Shown here in pieces: positions 1-9,109 of a stretch of DNA of 64,000 nt (position 1 is its first letter; each line of letters opens with the position of its first letter). Source of the DNA: an uncultured Bacteroidota bacterium (GTDB lineage: Bacteria > Bacteroidota > Bacteroidia > NS11-12g > UBA9320); contig CAKZLB010000017.1 of the NCBI GenBank assembly GCA_937124965.1, positions 178,501 to 242,500 of the forward strand. Direction: 5' to 3'. Both the position numbers and the translations under genes were made by a program. The notes beneath the pieces were generated by a model. That model had not been told where the DNA came from. It saw nothing but the letters and a program-made list of their open reading frames with translations, and made no database searches.

Positions 1-12
1 GATTAATATCAG

Positions 13-47
13 TCCCTTTGGAAGCAATTCTAAAGGGATTTTTTTTG
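13..47 (+). terminator. Rho-independent terminator of a gene left of the window
   Basis: TCCCTTT (13-19) pairs with AAAGGGA (32-38) and is followed directly by a run of eight T. It probably ends a transcription unit lying upstream of the window. Seen directly; the gene it serves is not visible. Confidence 0.7.
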
Positions 48-51
48 TTTT

Positions 52-177
52 ACTATCAGTAGTCTCTGTCTACTGATAGTCAAATAGTCTCTGTCTACTG
101 ATAGTCTCATAGCCTCTGTCTACTGATAGTTTAATAGTCTCTGACTACTGATAGTTTATCTCCGACTACAGAAAGTT
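52..177. repeat. 25-bp tandem repeat, about 4.5 copies, with an inverted first half
   Basis: Units start at 61, 86, 111 and 136 and share a 20-bp core reading AGTCTCTGTCTACTGATAGT with 0-1 changes, separated by 5-bp variable spacers. A decayed fifth unit follows to about 177. An inverted partial copy lies directly to the left, so ACTATCAGTAG (52-62) and CTACTGATAGT (70-80) form an 11-bp stem with a 7-base loop. No coding potential is seen. The function is unknown: it could be a variable-number repeat, a protein-binding array or a hairpin-prone boundary of the defence island. Confidence 0.85.
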
Positions 178-565
178 TTAGACCCACACAGAACACAATA
201 GAAACAAATCTCACTACCTCTAGTGGTTGTCTGTAACTTACTATTTCTTATTTTGCAGAAGAAATAATGAACCATCATTCAAATCCCAACAACAAAATAA
301 AATATTCGGATATTGGTCTATTACCATGGGGATATGGGTGAATTTGTTTCTGATAAAAGAAGTTGGGCAACATACAAAGAAAGCCAGCCGCACAAACAGC
401 ACATTTGGTTTTTGCCGACACAAAAGCCAACGCTGAAATGCGAAGCATTCACGAACACCGATAAAAATTAAAGTGACGTGAGTAAAAACCAAAAGAGCTG
501 TTTTTTGCTAATGCTCGGACAGAATGAACGAAATTTGAAAACGATAAAAAAGAAATAAAACATAA
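178..565. other. Gene-free stretch before the restriction operon
   Basis: No convincing gene is seen. The short open frames here have no recognisable composition, and the positive-strand candidate ends in the repeat-like segment. Around 394-437 lies a sequence with CACATTTG and GCCAACGCT that is echoed after hsdR (8860-8895), see the findings. The promoter of the hsd operon should lie in 480-560, but I cannot name a clear TAnnTTTG box. Confidence 0.5.
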
Positions 566-2134
566 ATGGCCAAACAGAAAGTAAAAGAAAAAGCGATTGA
601 AGAAACCTTGTGGCAATCCTGCGACAAGTTGAGGGGTTCGGTAGAGCCTGCCGAATACAAACACGTAGTACTCGGACTGATTTTCCTGAAATTCGCCAGC
701 GACAAATTTGAGCAACGCAGAAAAGAACTGATTGCCGAAGGCAAAGAAAAATATGTGGAAATGAAAGATTTCTACGCTATGAAAAATGTGTTCTACTTGG
801 AAGAAATTTCTCGGTGGAGCTACATCATCAAAAATGCAAAGCAAAACGACATTTCCCTAAAAATTGACACAGCTCTCAACACCATTGAGAAAAATAACCC
901 TGCACTAAAAGGTGCTTTGCCCGACAATTATTTTTCTCGTTTGGCATTGGACAAAACCAAACTCGCTTCCCTACTCGACACCATCAACGATATTGACACG
1001 CTCAAAGACAACGGACAAGATGTAATTGGACGTGTGTATGAATATTTCTTGGGCAAATTTGCTCTGAAGGAAAGCAGTGGAAAAGGCAAAGGAGAATTCT
1101 ATACGCCCAAAACCATTGTGAACCTGATGGCGGAATTGATAGAACCCTACAAAGGCATCATTTATGACCCTTGCTGTGGAACAGGCGGAATGTTTGTGCA
1201 GTCTATCAAATTTATTGAAGCCCACCAGGGAAGCAAAAAGGAAGTTTCCATTTATGGACAGGAAAACACGCCTACCACTTACAAATTGGCGAAAATGAAT
1301 TTGGCAATTCGTGGTATTGCTGCCAACCTTGGAGACAAACACGCAGATACCTTTTCTAACGACCAACACAAAGACCTGAAAGCTGATTACATTATGGCGA
1401 ATCCGCCATTTAACCTAAAAGATTGGCGAGGCGAAAACGAACTTTTGGACGACCCACGTTGGATGGGCTATGAAGTGCCACCCAAAAGCAACGCCAACTA
1501 TGGTTGGATTTTAAATATGGTGAGCAAACTTTCTGAAAATGGCGTGGCAGGTTTTATTCTTGCTAATGGTGCACTTTCGGGCGGTGGCGAAGAATACAAA
1601 ATCCGTAGAAAACTGATTGAAAATGATTTGGTGGAAGCCATTATCATCATTCCAAGAAACACCTTTTACACCACAGACATTAGCGTTACGCTTTGGATTT
1701 TGAACAAAAACAAAAAGCAACGCACGGATAACACCAAAGAGAAACCCAAAAACTATCGTGACCGCAAGGGCGAAATCCTGTTTATGGATTTAAGACGTTG
1801 GGGCAGCGAATACGAGAAAAAATACATTGAACTCGCCGAAGATGATATAAATGAAGTAGCGCTAAACTACCACAATTGGCAACAAGTGGGCTACGAAAAT
1901 AGCTACAAAGACGTAGCTGAGTATTGCAAATCTGCCAGTTTTGAAGATTTGAAAGCCAACGATTTTTCATTGGTGCCGAGCAAATACATTGAGTTTGTGG
2001 ACAAAGACAGCGGCATTGACTTTGACACCGAAATGAAACGCATTCAGCAAGATTTTAAAACCCTGCTACAAGAAGAAAAAGAATCACAAGCTCAATTGAT
2101 TAATGCTTTTAAAACATTGGGTTATGAGTTATAA
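566..2134 (+). CDS. hsdM: Type I restriction-modification system, DNA methyltransferase subunit HsdM
   Basis: It encodes the N6-adenine methyltransferase subunit that, with HsdS, protects host DNA and is also needed for restriction. 522 residues, usual for the family. The N-terminal part (about 1-140) looks like the helical HsdM_N domain. The SAM-binding motif DPCCGTGG is at residues 201-208 and the catalytic motif IV NPPF at 279-282. The start fits: the N-terminus MAKQKVKEK leads directly into the family's conserved LWQSCDKLRG. The stop overlaps the hsdS start, so translation is probably coupled. No frameshift or lost motif is seen. The whole set appears intact. Confidence 0.95.
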   Translation: MAKQKVKEKAIEETLWQSCDKLRGSVEPAEYKHVVLGLIFLKFASDKFEQRRKELIAEGKEKYVEMKDFYAMKNVFYLEEISRWSYIIKNAKQNDISLKIDTALNTIEKNNPALKGALPDNYFSRLALDKTKLASLLDTINDIDTLKDNGQDVIGRVYEYFLGKFALKESSGKGKGEFYTPKTIVNLMAELIEPYKGIIYDPCCGTGGMFVQSIKFIEAHQGSKKEVSIYGQENTPTTYKLAKMNLAIRGIAANLGDKHADTFSNDQHKDLKADYIMANPPFNLKDWRGENELLDDPRWMGYEVPPKSNANYGWILNMVSKLSENGVAGFILANGALSGGGEEYKIRRKLIENDLVEAIIIIPRNTFYTTDISVTLWILNKNKKQRTDNTKEKPKNYRDRKGEILFMDLRRWGSEYEKKYIELAEDDINEVALNYHNWQQVGYENSYKDVAEYCKSASFEDLKANDFSLVPSKYIEFVDKDSGIDFDTEMKRIQQDFKTLLQEEKESQAQLINAFKTLGYEL

Positions 2135-3251
2135 GCGTTTGGGCGATTACATACAATTGGTTGACAACCGCAACAAGGATTTGAAAGTGACAAATCTCTT
2201 GGGCATTAACATTACCAAAAACTTTATGCCTTCGGTTGCCAATGTTTCAGGCACTGACTTGTCCAAATATAAAATCATAAAAAAAGGGCAATTTGCCTAT
2301 TCTGCAATGCAAGTTGGCAGAGATGAAACCATCCGCCTTGCACTTTACACGGATGATGAGCCTGCGATTATCTCACCAGCCTATTTAGTCATTGAAAGCA
2401 AAGATGAAAACGAATTGATTCCTGAATATATGATGATGTGGTTTCAACGCCCTGAATCTGATAGATACGGTTGGTTTATTAGTGATAGCAGCGTAAGAGC
2501 CAGTTTGGATTGGGAACGATTTTGTGAAATAGAAATCCCCATTCCAGCCATTGACGCACAACGCAAATATGTAGCCCTGTACAAAGGCTTGCTCACCAAC
2601 CAAAAAACCTACGAAAACAGTTTGGAAGATTTGCAGCTGATTTGCGATACCTACATTGAGGATTTGATTAAGAAAGAGCCACTCAAAAGATTGGGAGAAT
2701 ATATTCAGCAATCGGATGAAAGGAATACAGATTTGGAAACTGATAATCTGTTAGGAATTAGCGTAAACAAGATTTTCATCCCGACTAAGTCAAATAAAAG
2801 CAGACTTGATTTATCTAAATATAAAATTGTAAGACCAAGGCAGTTTGGTTATGTGTCGGTAACATCAAGAAATGGTGAGAAGATTTCAATTGCCATATTG
2901 GACGGAGAAGCAGGACTAGTTTCAAGCACTTATACAGTTTTTGAAGTCAAAGACTTTGACGAGCTACTTCCCGAATATTTGTATCTGTATTTCCAAAGAA
3001 CGGAATTTGACCGATATGCTCGTTTCAACTCTTGGGGTAGTGCCAGAGAAACCTTCGATTGGGCGGATATGTGTGATGTGAAATTGCCCATTCCGTGCAT
3101 AGAAAAACAAGAAGCCATAGTCACCATTTACCACACTTTAGAAACCCGTAAACGCATCAACGATCAGTTAAAAGAAAGCATTAAACCGCTTTGCCCTGTG
3201 TTGATGAAAGGGGTTGTGGAGAGTATGGAAGTTGAAACAGTAGAAAGTTAG
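2124..3251 (+). CDS. hsdS: Type I restriction-modification system, specificity subunit HsdS
   Basis: It sets the DNA target of the complex through two target-recognition domains (TRDs). TRD1 begins with RLGDYIQ and TRD2 (about 190 residues later) with RLGEYIQ. Both then carry NLLGI, LDLSKYKI or TDLSKYKI and a QF(A/G)Y element, so the two halves are clearly paralogous. Spacer helices follow each TRD (around residues 150-185 and 345-365). I chose ATG 2124 (MSYKRLGDYIQ), which overlaps the hsdM stop by 11 bases; an in-frame ATG at 2103 would add seven residues. About 375 residues, a normal size. The likeness of the halves suggests near-symmetric half-sites, which is an inference. Confidence 0.93.
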   Translation: MSYKRLGDYIQLVDNRNKDLKVTNLLGINITKNFMPSVANVSGTDLSKYKIIKKGQFAYSAMQVGRDETIRLALYTDDEPAIISPAYLVIESKDENELIPEYMMMWFQRPESDRYGWFISDSSVRASLDWERFCEIEIPIPAIDAQRKYVALYKGLLTNQKTYENSLEDLQLICDTYIEDLIKKEPLKRLGEYIQQSDERNTDLETDNLLGISVNKIFIPTKSNKSRLDLSKYKIVRPRQFGYVSVTSRNGEKISIAILDGEAGLVSSTYTVFEVKDFDELLPEYLYLYFQRTEFDRYARFNSWGSARETFDWADMCDVKLPIPCIEKQEAIVTIYHTLETRKRINDQLKESIKPLCPVLMKGVVESMEVETVES

Positions 3252-3255
3252 GAAA

Positions 3256-5619
3256 ATGATAAAGCAAATTAACAGTATCAATAATGTGGGTGCATTTCGG
3301 GAATTTCCGAATGGCGGTTCAATTCAATTTGAAAAACTGACATTTATCTATGGGCTTAACACAAAAGGAAAAACAACATTAACCGATATACTTTCTTCAC
3401 TAAAAGAAAATGAACCAACCTTAATTACATCTCGAAAATCGATTCCTGTTGTTAATTCAAATCAAAGTGTAAGAATATCAGTAAGACCAAATAATGCCAC
3501 TAACCAGCTGCCGTGTACATTTTCGAATAATTCTTGGACACAATTGAACTCAAATGATAATCTTCACATTTTCGGTTCTGATTTCATACACAAAAATTTA
3601 TTTACGGGTCTCACTATTGAAAGGCAGAACAAAGAGAATTTCACAAGGTTTGTTCTAGGTCAGCAGGGAGTTCAGTTGGCAACACAAATCGCAGAGGATA
3701 AAAGAATATTAAGACAGAAAAGAGGGGCACTTTCTAGTATCTTGCCAGCATATTTAAGAGAAAAGGTAGAAGCAGAATATTTACCTTTTTTATCTATCGA
3801 CCCGAGTTCAATTAACCTTGAAGTTACAAAACAGCAATTAGCTGCCTTAGAACAAAGGCTCAGACAAGAACAACAAAGGCTTCAAAGACCTACAGAAATT
3901 TTATCAATTGAAGATGTTTCCCAATTCAATGTTACTACCACAAATATTCAAGAGTTAGTAACCCAAACAAACAACTTATTAGAGAGGGAATTTAATGAGA
4001 TTAGTTCTGCTGCAATTGCTAAACTTCAAAAGCATATTCAAAATAATTTTGAAATAACCGAAAATGCAGAACAGTGGATTAAGGAAGGTTTAGACACTAG
4101 AAAAAGCGATTCTGAAAATTGCTCATTCTGTGGTCAATCTTTGGCAACCGCAGCCGATTTACTTAATGCGTACCACTCTTATTTTAATGAAGCATACCGC
4201 AACTATATTTCCGACATTTCAAATACAATTGAAAGCTTAAGAAGGCAATGGAGAGCCTTGAACTACAATTCATTGAATGCGGTCACAGCAAAACAAGCTC
4301 TACTTTTACAATATGCTCAGTTAATAAATACAGATGCTTTCACAGCTTTAGTAACTCGTTTAAATGAGTTTATAGCTTCAACGAACGAAACGAGTCTTGT
4401 TGATTTATCAACTCAAATTTCTCAGCAAGTAAATCAAGCATTCAACACCAAAGAGAGAAAGCCTCACGAAATTGTTCAATTAATTGATTTTTCCAATTTA
4501 TTAGAAAATCACGCCAACTACCAAAGAAATTTATCTTCAATTTCCGAAACTATTGACAGCATTCGGGAGGCGATACAATTATTTAAAGAGCCATATCGTG
4601 ACTTAACCCAGATAAGAACTAGGATTTCTGAATTACAAACTGAAATTGAAACTAAAAAAAGAGCAATTGCAAGAGTTGAGCAAAATGATGCTTGCGTGTC
4701 ATATCAAAGAGAACAACAAGAAATAACAGTAATTGAAGGAAGAATAACTGCAAACGAACAAGCATTATCTGCAAATCAAAACCAATACCTTGATAGGTTC
4801 TATACTCGAATTGATTTTCACTTTAAACAGTTTGGCAGCGAAAACTTCACACTTGAAAGAGGAACAGACAATCGTGGGCATCAACCTGTTTATTATTTAA
4901 AAGTAAAGTTCAAAGATGTCGAGATAAACGACTCTAACATTACCAAAGTATTTAGTGAATCCGATAAACGGGCTTTGGCACTCTCTCTATTTTGGGCGAA
5001 GATGGATTTTTTAACACCTGAACAAAAGCAAAATGCGATAATCGTGTTGGACGACCCAGTTACAAGTTTTGACGACAATCGCATATTGAAATCTATTACC
5101 CGTATTAAAGATACTTTGAGAGAAATGCGGCAAGTTATTGTCTTAACACATTACTCTCATTTCATTCGCAATTTTATGGAAAGAGGAATGAATGATGACT
5201 TTACTATTTCTTTCATTGAAATTTCACAAAATAATACAACTAGCTTTCTTCGAAGAATTGAAAGTAATCTCTTTACAGAGACTACTTATGATAAGATATT
5301 CTCAAGAATTCAATCTTTTATTAATAGAGAAAGTGAAGTGGATATTAGAGCTGACCTGAGACCATTTCTTGAAAGTCTTTATTTACCACACTTTTACATA
5401 AAGGAGTTTAAGGCGTACACAGAAAGCGATACACCATTTGGCACATTAAGCGAAAAGATAGATGCAATTTTTTCAGATGAGACAGTCAAAGCGAAATTCC
5501 ACGAGTTTAGAACAATGCTAAATCCTGATTCGCATTTATTTACAAGCAGCAATGAAGAAGATATTAGAAGTTTCGCACGTGAAATGATGGATTATTTATA
5601 CAACTTCTCACATAATTAG
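3256..5619 (+). CDS. RloC-like AAA/ABC ATPase with zinc hook, possible anticodon nuclease, inside the hsd operon
   Basis: 787 residues. Walker A GLNTKGKTT at 33-41, long coiled-coil stretches on either side of a zinc-hook CSFC (C289, C292), and Walker B IVLDDP around 596-601 followed by the H-loop LTHYSH at 630-635. This is the SMC/Rad50-like layout of the AAA_13 group that includes PrrC and RloC. RloC (restriction-linked ORF c) is known from type I loci as an ATPase-controlled tRNA anticodon nuclease. The C-terminus has R702-x3-E706, the same spacing as the RloC/PrrC Arg-Glu pair, and a candidate His at 760, but the Glu-His distance (54) is longer than in those proteins (about 30). ATPase call firm; nuclease call uncertain. 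It lies 4 bases after hsdS and 3 before hsdR. Confidence 0.75.
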   Translation: MIKQINSINNVGAFREFPNGGSIQFEKLTFIYGLNTKGKTTLTDILSSLKENEPTLITSRKSIPVVNSNQSVRISVRPNNATNQLPCTFSNNSWTQLNSNDNLHIFGSDFIHKNLFTGLTIERQNKENFTRFVLGQQGVQLATQIAEDKRILRQKRGALSSILPAYLREKVEAEYLPFLSIDPSSINLEVTKQQLAALEQRLRQEQQRLQRPTEILSIEDVSQFNVTTTNIQELVTQTNNLLEREFNEISSAAIAKLQKHIQNNFEITENAEQWIKEGLDTRKSDSENCSFCGQSLATAADLLNAYHSYFNEAYRNYISDISNTIESLRRQWRALNYNSLNAVTAKQALLLQYAQLINTDAFTALVTRLNEFIASTNETSLVDLSTQISQQVNQAFNTKERKPHEIVQLIDFSNLLENHANYQRNLSSISETIDSIREAIQLFKEPYRDLTQIRTRISELQTEIETKKRAIARVEQNDACVSYQREQQEITVIEGRITANEQALSANQNQYLDRFYTRIDFHFKQFGSENFTLERGTDNRGHQPVYYLKVKFKDVEINDSNITKVFSESDKRALALSLFWAKMDFLTPEQKQNAIIVLDDPVTSFDDNRILKSITRIKDTLREMRQVIVLTHYSHFIRNFMERGMNDDFTISFIEISQNNTTSFLRRIESNLFTETTYDKIFSRIQSFINRESEVDIRADLRPFLESLYLPHFYIKEFKAYTESDTPFGTLSEKIDAIFSDETVKAKFHEFRTMLNPDSHLFTSSNEEDIRSFAREMMDYLYNFSHN

Positions 5620-5622
5620 CCT

Positions 5623-8600
5623 ATGAAATTCACAGAAGCGAAATTAGAGCAAGCATTTATAGAGCTTTTAGGAAATGAAGGCTATCCACATTTTGTGGGC
5701 AGTAGTTTGGTACGTTCAAGCGAAGATGAAGTACTCATTGAGGAAGACCTAAAAACCTACTTGCTCACTCGCTATCAAAATGCTAACCTAACCGAAACAG
5801 AAGCTCAATCCATTATTCTACAACTCAAAACGCTTTCTTCGGCAGACCTTTACGAAAGCAACAAAAAAATTATGCAGTGGTTGTCAGACGGTTTTATTCT
5901 GAAACGAGAAGACCGTAACCAAAAAGACATTCATATTTCGCTCATTGATTATGCAGGTTTAGACCGTCAGCGACAAAGTGAAAATTTAGACATCATTGCT
6001 GCCGAGCCCGAAGAACAATATCCGCCTGACACCAACATTTACAAGTTTGTCAACCAATTGGAAATTGTAGGTACAGAAAGACGTATTCCAGACGGTATTT
6101 TATACGTCAATGGTTTGCCGGTGGTGGTTTTTGAATTTAAAACAGCCATTCAGGAAAATACCACCATTCACAATGCTTTTGTTCAACTGACCACTCGCTA
6201 TAAAAGAGACATTCCCGAACTGTTTAAATACAATGCTTTTTGCATCATCAGTGATGGAGTGAACAACAAGGCAGGTTCATTCTTTGCCCCTTATGAATTT
6301 TACTATGCTTGGCGAAGAATTGCGGGTTTGGCAAAAGACGTGGACGGCATAGACAGTATGTTCACTTTGGTTCAAGGAATGCTGCATAAAAATCGCTTGC
6401 GAGATATTATTCAAAACTTCATTTACATTCCCGATTCATCCAAAAAAGACGAGAAAATAGTTTGTCGCTATCCACAATATTATGCAGCTCGCAGTTTGTA
6501 CGAGAACATCAAAAAAGCGGAGAAGCCAGACGGAGACGGAAAAGGCGGTACTTACTTTGGAGCAACAGGTAGTGGCAAGAGTTTTACAATGCTTTATCTC
6601 ACTCGTTTGTTGATGAAAAGCGAGCATTTTGAAAGTCCGACCGTTGTACTCATTACCGACAGAACCGACTTAGACGACCAACTTTCAGGACAATTTACCA
6701 ACGCCAAGCAATTTATAGGAGACAATGCGGTGGAAAGTGTAGAAAGCAGAGCCGATTTAAGAACCAAAATGCAAGGCAGAAATAGCGGTGGCGTATTTTT
6801 AACCACCATTCACAAGTTTACTGAAGACACTGAACTGCTTACAGAAAGAACCAACGTAATCTGCATTTCGGATGAAGCCCACAGAAGCCAAACTAATCTC
6901 GACCAAAAAGTAAAAGTCACCAAAGATGGTGTGAAGAAAACCTACGGTTTTGCAAAATACCTTCACGACTCTTTACCCAATGCCACATTCGTAGGATTTA
7001 CAGGAACACCCATTGATGCAACTTTGGATGTTTTCGGAAAAGTAGTAGATGCCTACACCATGACCGAATCTGTAAGAGATGAAATCACCGTTCGCATTGT
7101 GTATGAAGGAAGGGCAGCTAAAGTCGCCTTGCACAACAGCGAATTAGAGAAAATTGAAAAATACTACGAAGAAGCAGCCGAAGCGGGAGCCAATGAATAC
7201 CAAATAGAAGAAAGCAAAAAGGCAACGGCAACAATGAACGCCATTTTAGGCGACCCTGACCGATTATTGAAATTGGCGGAAGACTTTGTAAACCATTACG
7301 AAAACAGAGTAAACGAAGGTGCTACTGTAAAAGGCAAAGCAATGTTTGTTTGTAGCAGCCGTGAAATTGGCTACGAGTTTTACAAAAATGTAATCGCCCT
7401 AAAACCTGAATGGGCGGAAATCAGAATTGTCGAAGAAGGAGCTGTTTTAACAGACAAGGACAAAAGGGAAATCAAACCAATGGAGCGTATCAAAATGATA
7501 ATGACCAGAGGCAAAGACGACCCAAAAGAAATGTACGATTTGCTCGGCACAAAAGAATACCGCAAGGAATTGGACAGACAGTTTAAAAATGAAAAATCCA
7601 ATTTCAAGATTGCCATTGTGGTAGATATGTGGCTCACAGGTTTTGACGTGCCATTTTTGGATTCCATCTACATTGATAAGCCAATTCAACAACATAATTT
7701 AATTCAGACCATTTCAAGAGTTAACCGAAAGTTTGAAGGCAAGCACAAAGGTTTGGTAGTGGATTACATTGGCATCAAAAAACAAATGAATTTGGCACTC
7801 GCCAAATACAACAAAGGTGACGAAGACAATTTTGAAGACATTCAAGAATCGCTGATTGTGGTAAGAAATCATTTAGACCTTTTGGCTAAAGTCTTCCATA
7901 AGTTCGACAGCTCAAAATATTTCGGTGGTGCTGCTTTAGAGCAGTTGAACACCTTGAATATGGCTGCTGAATATGTTCAGTTGACCAAAGACTTGGAAAC
8001 CCGATTTATGGGCTTGGTAAAACGTCTGAAAGCCGCTTATGATATTTGTGCAGGAAGTGAGCATTTAACGCAGAAAGAAAGAGATTACACGCATTTCTAC
8101 TTGGCTGTTAGGTCAATCGTTTTCAAACTGACCAAAGGCAGTGCACCCGACACGGCACAGATGAACGCCAGAGTTCGGGAAATGATAAAAGATGCTTTGG
8201 AAAGTGATGGTGTTCAGGAAATCTTCAAACTCGGTGATGAAACTCAAAGCGAACAAGACCTATTTTCAAAAGACTACTTGGCGAAGATTGACAAAATCAA
8301 ATTGCCACACACTAAAATCAAATTGCTTCAACAACTTTTAGCCAAAGCCATTGGAGAGATTAAGAAAGTCAACAAAGTAAAAGGAATTGACTTCTCTAAG
8401 AAAATGCAAACCTTGGTAGAACGCTACAACGAGCGAAAAGAAGATGATGTATTGCGAAGTGAAGTGTACGAAGAAATGGCGGAGCATTTGACCAATTTGA
8501 TTTGGGAAGTACACAAAGAGTTTTCAGCAGGAGACGAATTGGGAATTGACTTTGAAGAAAAAGCCTTCTACGACATTTTGAAAGATTTGTGTATCAAGTA

Positions 8601-8841
8601 TGACTTCAAATATCCAGAAGACAAACTCATTATTTTAGCTCAAGCAGTTAAAGACTTGGTGGACTCTCAAGCCAAATATCCAGATTGGAGCAAACGAGAA
8701 GACATTAAATCCGCTTTAAAAGTTGGACTAATAATTCTCTTAGATGAACACGGATATCCGCCAGTAGAAAGAGACGAAGTATATAAAGACATATTTGAAC
8801 AAGCAGAGAATTTTAAGAAAAACAGAGTAATAACGAAATAA
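5623..8841 (+). CDS. hsdR: Type I restriction-modification system, restriction subunit HsdR
   Basis: The motor and nuclease subunit that translocates and cuts unmodified DNA. 1072 residues, within the usual range. The N-terminal nuclease has D157, then E171-x-K173 in VVVFEFKTA (PD-(D/E)xK). The SF2 helicase follows: Walker A GATGSGKS at 313-320, DEAH at 417-420, FTGTP near 468, and QTISRVNR further on. A helical C-terminal region covers roughly the last 330 residues. It starts 3 bases after the RloC-like gene, so the four genes form one operon. No interruption is visible, so the system should be active. Confidence 0.95.
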   Translation: MKFTEAKLEQAFIELLGNEGYPHFVGSSLVRSSEDEVLIEEDLKTYLLTRYQNANLTETEAQSIILQLKTLSSADLYESNKKIMQWLSDGFILKREDRNQKDIHISLIDYAGLDRQRQSENLDIIAAEPEEQYPPDTNIYKFVNQLEIVGTERRIPDGILYVNGLPVVVFEFKTAIQENTTIHNAFVQLTTRYKRDIPELFKYNAFCIISDGVNNKAGSFFAPYEFYYAWRRIAGLAKDVDGIDSMFTLVQGMLHKNRLRDIIQNFIYIPDSSKKDEKIVCRYPQYYAARSLYENIKKAEKPDGDGKGGTYFGATGSGKSFTMLYLTRLLMKSEHFESPTVVLITDRTDLDDQLSGQFTNAKQFIGDNAVESVESRADLRTKMQGRNSGGVFLTTIHKFTEDTELLTERTNVICISDEAHRSQTNLDQKVKVTKDGVKKTYGFAKYLHDSLPNATFVGFTGTPIDATLDVFGKVVDAYTMTESVRDEITVRIVYEGRAAKVALHNSELEKIEKYYEEAAEAGANEYQIEESKKATATMNAILGDPDRLLKLAEDFVNHYENRVNEGATVKGKAMFVCSSREIGYEFYKNVIALKPEWAEIRIVEEGAVLTDKDKREIKPMERIKMIMTRGKDDPKEMYDLLGTKEYRKELDRQFKNEKSNFKIAIVVDMWLTGFDVPFLDSIYIDKPIQQHNLIQTISRVNRKFEGKHKGLVVDYIGIKKQMNLALAKYNKGDEDNFEDIQESLIVVRNHLDLLAKVFHKFDSSKYFGGAALEQLNTLNMAAEYVQLTKDLETRFMGLVKRLKAAYDICAGSEHLTQKERDYTHFYLAVRSIVFKLTKGSAPDTAQMNARVREMIKDALESDGVQEIFKLGDETQSEQDLFSKDYLAKIDKIKLPHTKIKLLQQLLAKAIGEIKKVNKVKGIDFSKKMQTLVERYNERKEDDVLRSEVYEEMAEHLTNLIWEVHKEFSAGDELGIDFEEKAFYDILKDLCIKYDFKYPEDKLIILAQAVKDLVDSQAKYPDWSKREDIKSALKVGLIILLDEHGYPPVERDEVYKDIFEQAENFKKNRVITK

Positions 8842-8859
8842 TGCCAACGCTAAAAGCCA

Positions 8860-9057
8860 TACACATTTGCAATTCGCACAAGCCAACGCTACAACCAAAA
8901 CTTGTCAAAGAGTATGGCTGCCCCAACGCACGGACGAAAAGAATGCACGGGCATACAACATATAAGTTTAATGTGGGCTGAAATGCTCAAATTGAGTATT
9001 TTGCATCTATCGAAGTTTAGTGCGGGCGGACAGAGAATTCATCTGAAACCCCGCACT
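8860..9057. repeat. Repeat-like segment and palindrome after hsdR
   Basis: GCCAACGCT occurs twice just after hsdR (8842-8850 and 8883-8891), the second preceded by CACATTTG and CACAA as in the segment at 394-437 on the other side of the island. At 9019-9057 AGTGCGGG pairs with CCCGCACT (8-bp stem) around an inner CAGA/TCTG pair, giving a REP-like stem-loop. A 64-codon open frame over this segment is not credible as a gene. The role is unknown; it may be a recombination or insertion hotspot. Confidence 0.5.
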
Positions 9058-9109
9058 ACGCATATACGTTACCGTCACCCTAAATACCCTAAGTAAATAA
9101 CATGATTAA

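Noticed and set aside
52..177. CRISPR array
   Set aside because: Spacers are only 5 bases, so this is a tandem repeat, not a CRISPR array.
227..436. 69-codon open frame before hsdM
   Set aside because: Composition and start are not gene-like; it runs through the repeat-like segment and no family is recognisable.
8902..9096. 64-codon open frame after hsdR
   Set aside because: It covers the palindrome and repeat motifs and has no coding signature; better explained as non-coding repeat sequence.
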